From: Terasakiella sp. SH-1
Lineage (GTDB): Bacteria > Pseudomonadota > Alphaproteobacteria > Rhodospirillales > Terasakiellaceae
Direction of reading: 5' to 3'
NCBI RefSeq assembly: GCF_004564135.1
Contig: NZ_CP038255.1
Location: forward strand, 2,591,501-2,655,500
DNA length: 64,000 nt
Position numbers and translations under genes: made by a program. Position 1 is the stretch's first letter, and each line of letters starts with the position of its first letter. The notes beneath the pieces are model-generated. The model was given only the letters and a program-made list of their open reading frames with translations. It was not told where the DNA came from and did no database searches. Shown here in pieces: positions 9,863 through 18,430 of the stretch.

Positions 9863-10603
9863 ATGCCCTTGGACGTCTCATTTCTGGCAGCATTTAGTGC
9901 GGGTCTCTTAACATTTCTGTCTCCCTGCATTTTGCCGCTGGTCCCGGCCTATCTCTGTTTCATTAGTGGAAACTCCCTTGAACAGCTGACAGCAAAAGAA
10001 AACACAACCGATTTCAATCGCTCCAATGTTCTATGGGCGGGATTTGCCTTTGTCCTTGGGCTATCAAGCATTTTCATTGCCATGGGGGCTGCGGCAACCA
10101 CACTGGGCCAATTCATAGCCCAATATAAACAAACCCTGTCCATGGTTGGCGGCTCAATTATTGTGATTTTCGGCCTGCACTATATGGGGGCTTTCAAAAT
10201 TGCCTTTCTCAATTTTGAAAAACGCATCCATCCCGATCAAAAACCCGCAGGCATGATCGGGGCCTTTATTCTCGGTCTTGCGTTTGGTTTTGGCTGGACC
10301 CCTTGTGTTGGCCCGGTCCTCTCCACCATCTTGATGATTGCCGGGGGCATGGGGGAATTAAGTGACGGGGTGACATTGCTTGCTGTCTATGCAGCGGGGC
10401 TAGGCATTCCCTTTATGCTGGCAGCGGCATTAAGTGCTCATTTTATGGGATTTCTGGGCAAGTTTCGCCGCCACCTTCACAAGGTGGAAATCGCCATGGG
10501 ACTTTTGCTCGTCCTGACAGGTATCCTCATCCTGACCGGGAGCCTGACAGATTTGACAGGCTGGTTATTGAAAACCTTCCCGGTCTTAAATGGTCTAAAT
10601 TGA
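9863..10603 (+). CDS. soxV: CcdA/SoxV-type thiol-disulfide reductant transporter
   Basis: 246 residues with about six hydrophobic helices. The family signature is clear: FLSPCILPLVPAY in helix 1 and GFGWTPCVGPVL in helix 4 carry the two redox cysteines that pass electrons from cytoplasmic thioredoxin across the membrane. The gene faces the sox operon and meets soxW with only four bases between stop codons, so it most likely serves SoxW and SoxS, keeping SoxY or cytochrome thiols reduced. A role in cytochrome c maturation is the alternative. SD AAAGGA precedes the ATG. Confidence 0.87.
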   Translation: MPLDVSFLAAFSAGLLTFLSPCILPLVPAYLCFISGNSLEQLTAKENTTDFNRSNVLWAGFAFVLGLSSIFIAMGAAATTLGQFIAQYKQTLSMVGGSIIVIFGLHYMGAFKIAFLNFEKRIHPDQKPAGMIGAFILGLAFGFGWTPCVGPVLSTILMIAGGMGELSDGVTLLAVYAAGLGIPFMLAAALSAHFMGFLGKFRRHLHKVEIAMGLLLVLTGILILTGSLTDLTGWLLKTFPVLNGLN

Positions 10604-10607
10604 TGCC

Positions 10608-11177
10608 TTACGGTTTTTGCCCAGATTGTGCCAGTTCAACGATGTAGCGTTGAAACGGCTTACCTGTTTCATACATTTTGTCATTCACGTAATTCAACAT
10701 CGCCTTGAAATGAAACGGGCGAAAAAAGCCCGGCAGGCGGGCCGCATCACGGGCCATCCCTTCTTTGCCTGTGATGTCTTCATGTAAGAACTGAACCGTC
10801 GGGGTAAAGGCAATTGCGTTTTTAGCTGCAAACTCTTTTTCCGTCATTTCCGTGCCGTCAAAATCCGTCACGTCACGATCCCCCCAGATATTCATCTGAA
10901 CAACGATAAAGTTATCCTGCATATATTTTTTGATATGGTCCTGAGAGAGCGTTTTTGAGTGAAGGTCTTTGCAATAAGGGCAACCTTTTTGTTCCCAGAT
11001 GATGGCAAAGCGCTTACCTTCTTCTTTTGCCATTTCAAAATCCTCGCTCATATCGAGGAAGCTCTCATGGAACCAGTCTTTGTGATAGAGGCCAAACTCA
11101 TTGACTTCCGGTTCAGCTGCTTGTGCCAGTGTGCTGCTGATGACAAGCCCAAACAGCGCAAATAAAACCTTTTTCAT
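10608..11177 (-). CDS. soxW: SoxW-type periplasmic thioredoxin
   Basis: 189 residues with a signal peptide (KKVLFALFGLVISSTLAQAA) and a thioredoxin-like domain holding the redox motif GCPYCKDLH at ~65. SoxW proteins of sox clusters are reduced by SoxV and reduce periplasmic partners in turn. It is the last gene of the minus-strand run, 18 bases after the DsrE-family gene, and faces the CcdA/SoxV gene. A general thiol-disulfide role is possible, but position and family both favour Sox. Confidence 0.85.
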   Translation of the reverse strand: MKKVLFALFGLVISSTLAQAAEPEVNEFGLYHKDWFHESFLDMSEDFEMAKEEGKRFAIIWEQKGCPYCKDLHSKTLSQDHIKKYMQDNFIVVQMNIWGDRDVTDFDGTEMTEKEFAAKNAIAFTPTVQFLHEDITGKEGMARDAARLPGFFRPFHFKAMLNYVNDKMYETGKPFQRYIVELAQSGQKP

Positions 11178-11195
11178 TTTTCCAAGCTCCCAGTT

Positions 11196-11675
11196 TTAGG
11201 GGATGATGTAGTGCCATCCCTCAATTTTCTTCTCAATGATTTCCGCAATACCCGACGTCACCAAACGGACCCCGGGTAAAAGATCATCGGCCTTTTTCCC
11301 AATTGTTGTCATGGTATTATTACAGGCGATAAATTCGACTTCATAATCCTGCAAGGACTTCACCCGCGCCGCCGCAATGGCTGACTCTTTCAAAATTGGG
11401 CGAATACCTGGGCCATAAAACACAATGGCAATTTTCACATTATCCGTGCCATAAAACTTCTGCATGTTAATGGCATTATAATAGACATTGTTGATGTGAA
11501 ATTCGTCTTTGGTGGTAACTTGCAACACAATCTTGCGGGGGTTATCCCAATCCGGTTCAGGTTCCATCACCTTGGTGTCATGAGGAAGGTCGTGACGCTC
11601 CTGCGCCTCAGCCCCTTTCCCGGTTAAAGTCAGGGCAATGATTGCGAAAACAAACAGACGAAACAGGGAAAGCAT
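11196..11675 (-). CDS. Exported DsrE-family protein
   Basis: 159 residues with a signal peptide (FRLFVFAIIALTLTGKGAEA). The mature part is a DsrE/F-like alpha/beta fold of the COG1416 kind, with VLQVTTKDEFHINNVYYNAIN early, IAIVFYGPGI in the middle and a conserved cysteine in FIACNNTMTTIGK. Cytoplasmic DsrE relatives carry sulfur on cysteine; exported forms are frequent in sulfur-oxidation clusters, but their exact job is not settled. It lies between soxS and soxW with short gaps, so it is probably cotranscribed with them. Confidence 0.85.
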   Translation of the reverse strand: MLSLFRLFVFAIIALTLTGKGAEAQERHDLPHDTKVMEPEPDWDNPRKIVLQVTTKDEFHINNVYYNAINMQKFYGTDNVKIAIVFYGPGIRPILKESAIAAARVKSLQDYEVEFIACNNTMTTIGKKADDLLPGVRLVTSGIAEIIEKKIEGWHYIIP

Positions 11676-11696
11676 GAACGGCCACCTTATGAGTTC

Positions 11697-12071
11697 TTAG
11701 GATGTAATTTTCTTACGATCCAGTTTCTTGAGTTCCTGTTGAATAAATCCCCAGAAAAATTCTTCATTATACCCAAGGATACGCCCAACCTCGCGATTTT
11801 GGTCATCCATTACAATAAAGGTCGGGGTAAAACTCGGGTAGATGAGATGCTTCAAATCTTTCGGCATCCCACGATCCAGATTAACCTGTCGCAAGGGAAG
11901 GCGCTTGCCTTCTTCGGTTTTGTGATACATGGGCAAAACTTGTTCACGCCACATTTCACAATACATACATCCCGGTGAATGAACGAAAATCAAAGAGTCC
12001 GCTTTGGCTGGATTTGGAACAATCCAGGTAGCAAACAGAAGTGCACACAGCACAATCGCTTTTTTCATCAT
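11697..12071 (-). CDS. soxS: SoxS-type periplasmic thioredoxin
   Basis: Start taken at the paired ATG codons at 12071/12068, after a GAGG, giving ~125 residues; the frame from 12107 would add residues before the signal peptide (KKAIVLCALLFATWIVPNPAKA). The mature protein has the motif HSPGCMYCEMW and a cis-Pro loop YPSFTPTFIV. SoxS in model sox systems reduces and reactivates SoxY. A terminator-like hairpin lies just upstream (12093-12122), so expression may be partly independent of soxXYZABCD. Confidence 0.85.
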   Translation of the reverse strand: MMKKAIVLCALLFATWIVPNPAKADSLIFVHSPGCMYCEMWREQVLPMYHKTEEGKRLPLRQVNLDRGMPKDLKHLIYPSFTPTFIVMDDQNREVGRILGYNEEFFWGFIQQELKKLDRKKITS

Positions 12072-12092
12072 GGGCCTCACTATACAGAAAAA

Positions 12093-12122
12093 GGGCGAAA
12101 ACCGCAAATTTGGTTTTCGCCC
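12093..12122 (-). terminator. Hairpin between soxD and soxS
   Basis: GGGCGAAAACC and GGTTTTCGCCC form a perfect 11-bp stem with an 8-base loop; on the minus strand it runs into TTTTTC. It should stop, or partly stop, transcription after soxD before soxS. Confidence 0.7.
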
Positions 12123-12137
12123 CCTCGCTTAATCAGA

Positions 12138-12803
12138 TTAACGCAGTGCGTCTTCGCCTGTCGGTGTCACACCCAAGGTCGCCTTGGACGTAATATCGAC
12201 GGACTTATAACAATCCTTCATACAATGCGGGTTCTTCGTATCAGGACGCGGGTCCATGAAGAAGCCCCCTTCGTTCGGCATTTTGATCGCCGCCAGCGCT
12301 TTGGCATCCATCGGCTGATCTTCATCATGAAGGCCATTTTCCACCATCAAGAAGTTGGTGATGGCATAGACTTCATCGTCTGTCAGTGACTGTGCGTTAC
12401 CAAATGGCATGGCCCGTTTGATATAGTCAAAAACAGTGGAAGCATACGGCCAGTAAGACCCGATTGTCTTTTCCGGCTGCCCCGGTGAAGCTTCTTGTGA
12501 CAGATGTTCCGGATCGCCACCAACCAACGGTGGGTAACGCCCGCCGCCGCCATCAGCAAATTCACCATGACATACAGCGCACTGCTCTTGGAACAGTTCT
12601 TCACCTTCCTCGTAGCCGCCACTGCCTGGGGGCAAGCCCAGGCCGTCAGGGCGCGCATCAATATCCCAGCCCGCGATTTCCGCCTTGGTCGGCTTGACAC
12701 CGAAACCATATTTCAGCTCGTCACCTGCGCAAGCCGCTGTTGTTACCAACACACCGCCAAGCGCAAGGCCCATCAATGCTTTACTTACCGGAAACTTGAA
12801 CAT
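12138..12803 (-). CDS. soxD: SoxD, cytochrome c subunit of sulfane dehydrogenase (single-haem form)
   Basis: The ATG at 12803 has GGGGAGG upstream, inside the end of soxC, and gives a mature start with a lipoprotein-like signal (LALGGVLVTTAACAG). A longer frame from 12974 only overlaps soxC. About 221 residues with one haem site, QCAVCHG at ~65-70; the closing PDTKNPHCMKDC segment is typical of SoxD. The Paracoccus protein is longer and has two haems, so this is the short form. SoxD takes electrons from SoxC during oxidation of SoxY-bound sulfane sulfur. It overlaps soxC by 23 bases, suggesting translational coupling. Confidence 0.9.
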   Translation of the reverse strand: MFKFPVSKALMGLALGGVLVTTAACAGDELKYGFGVKPTKAEIAGWDIDARPDGLGLPPGSGGYEEGEELFQEQCAVCHGEFADGGGGRYPPLVGGDPEHLSQEASPGQPEKTIGSYWPYASTVFDYIKRAMPFGNAQSLTDDEVYAITNFLMVENGLHDEDQPMDAKALAAIKMPNEGGFFMDPRPDTKNPHCMKDCYKSVDITSKATLGVTPTGEDALR

Positions 12804-14112
12804 TAAGAACCTCCCCATTTTTCTGAACCAGCCATGTGTGGATGGAGTTGTTGTGATAGATCGACCATGTGCCACGGATTTCACGCAACTGATCAATTGT
12901 CGGCTGAACATTGCCTTTTTCGTCATAACAACGGCTTTGCAGCAGGGCTTCCTGACCGTTCCATTCCCAATCAAAGACGAAACGTGTCAATGCTTTATCC
13001 AAAACCTGACCTTCAAGACGAGCAGGCATCCAGTTTTTACCGCCATCAACGGAGATATCAACCCCCTTGATCTTGCCCATGCCAGACCATGCCAAACCAC
13101 GGATCTGGTGATAGCCTTTACCCAGCATCGGATATTCCGGACAAGGAGACGTAATCACAGATTTCGCATCCATAAACCATGTGAAGCGACGAGATGAACC
13201 ATCAGCCATCGTATCGGTATATTTGGATGTTTCTTCGCGGTGGTGCCACGGCTGATCACCAAATTCCAGACGACGGATCCATTTAACGTTCATGTTCCCT
13301 TCAAAACCCGGAACAATAAGACGCAACGGATAGCCTTGTTCAGGACGCAGCATTTCACCGTTTTGTGCGTAAGCAAGGATACAGTCATCGCCCAGTTTCT
13401 CAATCGGAATGGAACGTGACATGCCCGCAGCATCAGCACCTTCGGCCAGGACCCATTTGGCACCGGATTTCACACCCAGTTCTTCCATCAGAGTTTTAAC
13501 CAATACACCTGTCCATTCACAGCAGCTCACCATACCATGGGTGAATTGCAGTTTGTCCATCTGTGCACCACGCCATTCCGCACCGGAGTTCGCCGGACAT
13601 TCAACGAAGTGAATGCGCGATACCTGCGGTAGACGCATCAGGTCTTCCATGGTGTACATACGTTCGTTTTTCACCATACCATGAACGATCAGGCGGAAGT
13701 CTTCCTTCGGGATATGCGGGAAGCCACCATGGTGACGTTCAAAATGCAGGCCGTTCGGCGTAATGATGCCATGCAGGTCCTGAATCGGTGTGAAAGAAAT
13801 AGAGCTTTCCCCTGTCGGTGTCAGCCACGGCACCGTGCGACGGTGAACGTTTTTCTCATATTGTGACGGGATACCATATGGTTGCGCTGTTACGCTATCG
13901 CCCAGTTCCATAGACCATGGCGGCACGTTCGGCGGCAAATGTTTCGGGTTCCCCGCTGCCAAGGCAGCACCACCGGTTGCACCAACTGTTGCAGCAGCCC
14001 CAGCGGCGATTGCGCTGCCACGCAGGAACGAACGGCGTGTCGGCTGCAATACAGCGCTTTCACGTTCCGCTTGTGCCATAACGGCTTTGCTATTTGTTTT
14101 TACGTCTTTCAT
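12781..14112 (-). CDS. soxC: SoxC, molybdenum sulfane dehydrogenase subunit
   Basis: 443 residues. A twin-arginine signal (TRRSFLRGSAIAAGAAATVG) fits export of a folded molybdopterin protein. The sulfite-oxidase-type cofactor domain has the molybdenum cysteine in FVECPANSG, then GVKWVL-like and YPLRLIVPGFEG segments, and a C-terminal immunoglobulin-like dimerisation domain (ISVDGGKNW, FDWEWNGQEA). SoxCD oxidises the SoxY-cysteine-bound sulfane to the sulfone level, so its presence predicts complete oxidation of thiosulfate without sulfur globules. SD GGGGAAAAG; soxD starts within its 3' end. Confidence 0.96.
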   Translation of the reverse strand: MKDVKTNSKAVMAQAERESAVLQPTRRSFLRGSAIAAGAAATVGATGGAALAAGNPKHLPPNVPPWSMELGDSVTAQPYGIPSQYEKNVHRRTVPWLTPTGESSISFTPIQDLHGIITPNGLHFERHHGGFPHIPKEDFRLIVHGMVKNERMYTMEDLMRLPQVSRIHFVECPANSGAEWRGAQMDKLQFTHGMVSCCEWTGVLVKTLMEELGVKSGAKWVLAEGADAAGMSRSIPIEKLGDDCILAYAQNGEMLRPEQGYPLRLIVPGFEGNMNVKWIRRLEFGDQPWHHREETSKYTDTMADGSSRRFTWFMDAKSVITSPCPEYPMLGKGYHQIRGLAWSGMGKIKGVDISVDGGKNWMPARLEGQVLDKALTRFVFDWEWNGQEALLQSRCYDEKGNVQPTIDQLREIRGTWSIYHNNSIHTWLVQKNGEVLNVQVSGK

Positions 14113-14130
14113 GCTTTTACTTTTCCCCAG

Positions 14131-15819
14131 TTAAGCCCCAATAACTTTTACATTTTGGTTTTCAGGAATATTGACTGTTTTGTGATTTTTGACATAGCCA
14201 GAAACCACATCCCAGATTGCGGGCCCTTCAGTACCCTCATTCACGGAAGCCCAACCTGCGACGACATACTCTTTTGACGCCTCAATCGGTTTTCCGGTTT
14301 TCAAATGAACCATATTGGTAATGCGTTGCCCCATCGGCTTGTGAATGTCGATGGTGTAACCCATGCCGCCGATACGAACCATGTCCCCACCCTGTTGATA
14401 GAACGGGTCAGTGTTGAACAGGTTATCGGCAACATCTTCCAAGATGTCCTTGATCATTTTCCCCGTCATCTTCGAACGGTACGCGTTCGGATAGGTGATG
14501 GCGGTTTGGTTATAAATATCATCCATGGTGATCGCCCCACCCGGTGGCAGGCTTGAGCCCCAGCGGAAACCCGGCGACATGGAAATTTCTGCATCGCGGC
14601 CTTCCAGCAGCGCCTGACAGATCAAATCATCAAAGGTACCGTTGAAGTTACCGCGACGATAAAGCAGACCTTCAGAATGGCCGACCACGGTTTCGATATG
14701 TTCTTTATGCGGGCCACGGATACTATCGACCAGTGCCTGCATTTCTTCATCCGGCTTGATCACGTCAGAGAAAATCGGCATCAGCTTGAAGCTGTGATCG
14801 ACAACTTTCTTGTTTTCAACTTTCAAGTCCAAACGACCCAGGAACTTCCCGTGGGACCCTGTTGCAACCATCAAGGTCTCGCCAACCTTGATCACGTTAG
14901 GCACGGCATCATGGGTGTGACCTGTCAACAACACATCAATGCCGTCAACAGTTGCCGCCAACTTGCGATCCACATCAAAACCATCGTGAGAGGCCACAAC
15001 GATCAGTTCAGCGCCTTCTTTCTTGGCATCATTGATACGTTTTTGCAGTTTCTGCGGACGAATACCAAAAGACCATTCCGGCATCATGTAGCGCGGATTT
15101 GCCACAGGTGTATAAGGGAAAGCCTGACCGATCAGGGCCACTTTCACGCCACCACGTTCAAAGAAGGCGGTATGTTCAAAGACATCTTCTTCCCACTCGG
15201 TATCCTGAACGTTACCGCACAGGAACGGGAAGTTACATTTTTCCACCAGTTCCTGAACACGGTCCTGACCATAGGTGAATTCCCAGTGTGCCGTCATGGC
15301 GTCAACGCCAAGCTTGTTACACACATCCACCATATCTTCGCCTTGTGTCTGCAAAGATGTATAAGACCCCTGCCATGTATCACCGCAGTCAATCAACAAA
15401 GTGTTGTCCGGGCGTTCTTCACGGATGGACTTGATCAAGGTTGCCATTTGGGCAACACCACCAACACGGCCATATTCTTTAGACAATTGTGCAAAATCAA
15501 CGGAGGTAAAGGCATAGGCATTAGCTGTGCCCGCCATCAGACCATAATGATCCAGTAATTTCTTACCTGTGATATGTGGCACCAGACCGTTTACTTCCCC
15601 AACCCCCAGGTTTACAGACGGCTCACGAAAATACAGCGGAACCAGTTGGGCGTGGATATCAGTGAAGTTCAACAAGGTCACCTGACCCTTTGTGTCAAAC
15701 TTTAAAAGTTCTTCCTGTGTAACTTTCTGTGCACTCGCGGCATGCCCCAGCGAACCAACAGCAGGCACCATTGCTGCTGTGGCAGCAGCGACCTGTAAGA
15801 AATCACGTCTTGAAAGCAT
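14131..15819 (-). CDS. soxB: SoxB, sulfate thiol esterase
   Basis: 562 residues from the ATG at 15819 (GGAAGG upstream; an adjacent TTG is rejected). A twin-arginine signal (LSRRDFLQVAAATAA) is present. The metallophosphoesterase-like N-terminal half has NFTDIHAQL, DCGDTWQGS, GNVQDTEWEE and TGHTHDAVP, which supply the dimanganese ligands, and the 5'-nucleotidase-type C-terminal half follows (SPGFRWGSSLPPG). SoxB releases sulfate from the sulfonate carried on SoxY. It lies between soxA and soxC; a hairpin in the 137-base soxA-soxB gap is listed separately. Confidence 0.97.
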   Translation of the reverse strand: MLSRRDFLQVAAATAAMVPAVGSLGHAASAQKVTQEELLKFDTKGQVTLLNFTDIHAQLVPLYFREPSVNLGVGEVNGLVPHITGKKLLDHYGLMAGTANAYAFTSVDFAQLSKEYGRVGGVAQMATLIKSIREERPDNTLLIDCGDTWQGSYTSLQTQGEDMVDVCNKLGVDAMTAHWEFTYGQDRVQELVEKCNFPFLCGNVQDTEWEEDVFEHTAFFERGGVKVALIGQAFPYTPVANPRYMMPEWSFGIRPQKLQKRINDAKKEGAELIVVASHDGFDVDRKLAATVDGIDVLLTGHTHDAVPNVIKVGETLMVATGSHGKFLGRLDLKVENKKVVDHSFKLMPIFSDVIKPDEEMQALVDSIRGPHKEHIETVVGHSEGLLYRRGNFNGTFDDLICQALLEGRDAEISMSPGFRWGSSLPPGGAITMDDIYNQTAITYPNAYRSKMTGKMIKDILEDVADNLFNTDPFYQQGGDMVRIGGMGYTIDIHKPMGQRITNMVHLKTGKPIEASKEYVVAGWASVNEGTEGPAIWDVVSGYVKNHKTVNIPENQNVKVIGA

Positions 15820-15896
15820 CAATTATAGCCTTCCAAAAATTATTAACAATTCAACCTCAAATTGACATTTGAAGCATGAGCCCCACTTTTAAGGGA

Positions 15897-15927
15897 CGGT
15901 TTTTTAGGCCCCCCCCCTAAAAAACCG
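15897..15927. repeat. Inverted repeat with C-tract loop between soxA and soxB
   Basis: CGGTTTTTTAGG and CCTAAAAAACCG are perfect 12-base arms separated by seven C, giving a nine-C run on the plus strand (nine G in the transcript). There is no clear following T-tract in the coding direction, so it looks more like an mRNA-processing or stability hairpin than a terminator. Confidence 0.6.
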
Positions 15928-15955
15928 CCTTTAAAAAGAGGCTGTTAGTACAGCT

Positions 15956-16813
15956 TTACTTACGTACAGAGGGGGCTTCGACCGGCAGGCCGTTCCCACG
16001 CCATGTCACATAAAGTTCCAAAGCCATATATTCCGGGGAACCCGCCTTCAGCTTCGTTGCACGGATGTTGTTGTTACACCCACGAAAACGTCTGTGAAGA
16101 GAGCCCAGTTTCTGCCATTTCAAACGATAGGTCGGGAAACCATTCGCTTGTCCCTGACTCAGCAATTCAGCCCGCATATAATTACCGTTCTGGTCAACGT
16201 GACAGTGCTTACACGCCATATCCATCTGACCAACACGCGTGTTGTAATATTCCATACCCTTTTCAAAGTACTCTTTGGCCGGGCCTTCAATATCTACACG
16301 GACAGGCATACCACGGGACTGCATTTTCACCAGTGCGGTCATGCCGAGAAGCTCATCAGATTCCCATTTCCATGGTGTGGCCTGCATGCCTTCAGAACGA
16401 CACAGGTTAATGCGTTTTTCCAGGTTCAACAGATCACCCACTTCCGGATCATATTTGGGATAGACAGTACCGACGCCTTTCATATCCTCAACATCACCAT
16501 GGCAGGTTTGACAGGACTTGCCTGCATCCCCATCAACCTTGGACCATTCTTCCTGTGATTTCTCAACCCAGAGAAAAGCCGGGTTTTCAAAATCATCCAT
16601 CTGCAATACACGCGTCTCATCACTGGCGTAAGTGATCCCGCTGCGGGCATCCCCATGTGCATATTTTTCCATGCCTTTCTCAACCGGATCGGTTTGCGGC
16701 ATAATATGAACAATGTCCGACATATGGTCATCGGCAAATGCAGTGGAAACAGACAGTCCCATGATCGCACCGAACGCTAGGGCGATAGGTTTTTTATATT
16801 TTAACATCGTCAT
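15956..16813 (-). CDS. soxA: SoxA, c-type cytochrome subunit of SoxXA (two-haem form)
   Basis: 285 residues with a signal peptide ending in VSTAFA and SD GGGAGG before 16813. Two CxxCH sites are present, CQTCH at ~100 and CKHCH at ~205, so this is the diheme type. The active-site cysteine in RGCNNNIRATK carries the persulfide haem ligand. SoxXA joins thiosulfate to SoxY through a disulfide. It follows soxZ in the order X-Y-Z-A. Confidence 0.95.
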   Translation of the reverse strand: MTMLKYKKPIALAFGAIMGLSVSTAFADDHMSDIVHIMPQTDPVEKGMEKYAHGDARSGITYASDETRVLQMDDFENPAFLWVEKSQEEWSKVDGDAGKSCQTCHGDVEDMKGVGTVYPKYDPEVGDLLNLEKRINLCRSEGMQATPWKWESDELLGMTALVKMQSRGMPVRVDIEGPAKEYFEKGMEYYNTRVGQMDMACKHCHVDQNGNYMRAELLSQGQANGFPTYRLKWQKLGSLHRRFRGCNNNIRATKLKAGSPEYMALELYVTWRGNGLPVEAPSVRK

Positions 16814-16907
16814 GCGATGTACCTCCCGAAAATTTTTTATATTTCTTAAGGCTTATGCCCTTCAGCATGACACCAAAGGGCACCCCCATCTCCCCCCGAA
16901 GACGAAA

Positions 16908-17237
16908 TTAGCCCAGTTTCATTTTCGACTTTTTAGTATAGACGTCACCGTTGTCGTCATACCATTTGAACTCAAATTCACCAGCTTCTGTGACCAGCAT
17001 GTCGAAGTCGATATACGGGTTTGCAGAAATAGAAGTGAACAGGTTTGCGCTCATGATTTCTTTGCCATTAAACAGGGCTTCGAATTTATTGATGATACGC
17101 TTGGGGATCTTCTTGCCGTCTTTGCCTTTACGCTGGCCAGATTCCATACGGTGGGAAATTGTTGTTTTGATTGTAACAACGTCGCCTTTTTCTGCCTTTT
17201 TCGGCGCTTTCACGCGAGGCTTAGGTGCTTTTGCCAT
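16908..17237 (-). CDS. soxZ: SoxZ, sulfur-compound chelating protein
   Basis: 109 residues without a signal peptide, as expected because SoxZ is exported bound to SoxY through the Tat system. Recognised by VTIKTTISHRMESGQR, the central NKFEALFNG and the closing FEFKWYDDNGDVYTKKS. It forms the SoxYZ carrier on which sulfur is oxidised. It lies 42 bases after soxY. Confidence 0.96.
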   Translation of the reverse strand: MAKAPKPRVKAPKKAEKGDVVTIKTTISHRMESGQRKGKDGKKIPKRIINKFEALFNGKEIMSANLFTSISANPYIDFDMLVTEAGEFEFKWYDDNGDVYTKKSKMKLG

Positions 17238-17279
17238 AACTTTTTAATCCTTATAAATCTTTTAAACAGTGAAACGCGA

Positions 17280-17756
17280 TCAGCCGCCGCAGCCGCCGAT
17301 GGTTACTTTGATTTCTTTCTCACCTGTGAACGTGCGACCATCGTTCATCATAGCGACAGCGCGAACTTTTTGCGTTGTTGCCAAACGAACGCGGAATTTC
17401 ACACGTGCAGAACCAGAAGCAGGTGTCAGATTAAAAGTGATAACTTCCGGAGACGGGTTGCCGTCTGCGGCGACAAAGATAGTCTTCACATATTCTTTTT
17501 CAGTCTGCGGCGCATCTACAGAAATCTCAACCGGAACAGTGTTCCCGTTTTCTGCGATTTCCGGACCGTCAACAGTCACTTTAGATGCTTTTGCACCCGC
17601 AGCTTTTACTTTCTTAAAGTACGCATCCACGTCAGCCGGTGTCGCATTGGCGTTACCTGCTAATGTCGCAGCGCCCAGTGCTGCAACCGTGCCAACACCA
17701 GCGACTTTCAAAACGTCGCGGCGGCTCAGCTTGGACTTGTCAGTTACTTGAGTCAT
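17280..17756 (-). CDS. soxY: SoxY, sulfur carrier protein
   Basis: 158 residues. A twin-arginine-type signal (LSRRDVLKVAGVGTVAALG) and the C-terminal swinging arm GGCGG, whose cysteine holds the sulfur substrate, identify it. The core has VPVEISVDAP, FNLTPASGSARVKFRVRLA and MMNDGRTF. It works with SoxZ and passes intermediates between SoxXA, SoxB and SoxCD. It stands second in the soxXYZABCD run. Confidence 0.97.
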   Translation of the reverse strand: MTQVTDKSKLSRRDVLKVAGVGTVAALGAATLAGNANATPADVDAYFKKVKAAGAKASKVTVDGPEIAENGNTVPVEISVDAPQTEKEYVKTIFVAADGNPSPEVITFNLTPASGSARVKFRVRLATTQKVRAVAMMNDGRTFTGEKEIKVTIGGCGG

Positions 17757-17804
17757 TAAAGGCCTCTCTAATAAATTTGTGAAGGCTCCCCTTCACGATC
17801 ATGG

Positions 17805-18311
17805 TTATTTCAGAGTCATCAAATAGGCGATGACATCTTCGAGCTCTTGCTCATTCAACATCGGCTTACCAACAAAACTCTTCTTGACCTGGTTCAGACC
17901 ATGGGTTTTGTAATAAGCCATCATTGGTGTATCCGGGTTCATCAGTTTCGGATTAACAATACGCAGGCGAATTTCGCCTTCTGTCATCCGATCTGCCACA
18001 CCAGCAAGATCAGGAGCAACCTGACCATGAAACTGCTGTTCCGGAATTGGTGCTGTATGACATGTCAGGCAATTACCTTTTTTGCGATGTACAAACAGCT
18101 TTTTCCCATTTGCAGGATTACCCGGCTTCCCTGTGAAAGACTTCGGAATCGAAGTGCCATCCACAATGGTATAGGGCTTTAGATTAGGTTCGCTAACACG
18201 TTCAAGGCTGCTTTCGGCCAGGGCAGACGAAGAGCCAAAGGCAAGGCTACCTACAACAACACCGCAAGTGATGCTATAGGCTACCGTGCGCTTAAAATTA
18301 CGGTTACGCAT
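17805..18311 (-). CDS. soxX: SoxX, monohaem cytochrome c of SoxXA
   Basis: The ATG at 18311 follows GGGAGGATAT; the TTG at 18323 lies before the Shine-Dalgarno and is rejected. 168 residues with a signal peptide (VAYSITCGVVVGSLAFGSSSALA) and one CxxCH haem site in NCLTCHTAPI at ~75. GQVAPDLAGVADRMTEGEIRLRIVNP and YKTHGL, with a methionine ligand nearby, are typical of SoxX. It is the first gene of the core sox run and has a ~120-base gap upstream that probably contains a promoter. Confidence 0.94.
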   Translation of the reverse strand: MRNRNFKRTVAYSITCGVVVGSLAFGSSSALAESSLERVSEPNLKPYTIVDGTSIPKSFTGKPGNPANGKKLFVHRKKGNCLTCHTAPIPEQQFHGQVAPDLAGVADRMTEGEIRLRIVNPKLMNPDTPMMAYYKTHGLNQVKKSFVGKPMLNEQELEDVIAYLMTLK

Positions 18312-18430
18312 ATATCCTCCCAATTATATTTTGGTTCATTTTGAACCTTTCTTTTTCTATTCGAGTCCCCCCTGGCTTCCCCCAACGGCCTCGAATACTC
18401 CAACATTCTAATATTATAATACTCTAAAAC
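18312..18430 (-). promoter_or_regulatory. Probable promoter region of soxXYZABCD
   Basis: The gap between the YqeB-type gene and soxX is AT-rich. On the minus strand TTGAGT and TAGAAT are 18 bases apart (within 18403-18434), an acceptable promoter pair. The segment ATTATAATATTAGAAT is a near-palindrome one base away from an ATTC-N8-GAAT pattern reported for sulfide-responsive ArsR-type regulators. The element is a guess; the position is sensible. Confidence 0.35.

Noticed and set aside
12804-12974. Longer N-terminus for soxD
   Set aside because: It would only overlap soxC and place the signal peptide inside the protein; 12803 has a strong ribosome site.
14677-15558. Plus-strand 293-residue frame opposite soxB
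   Set aside because: Antisense shadow of a certain gene.
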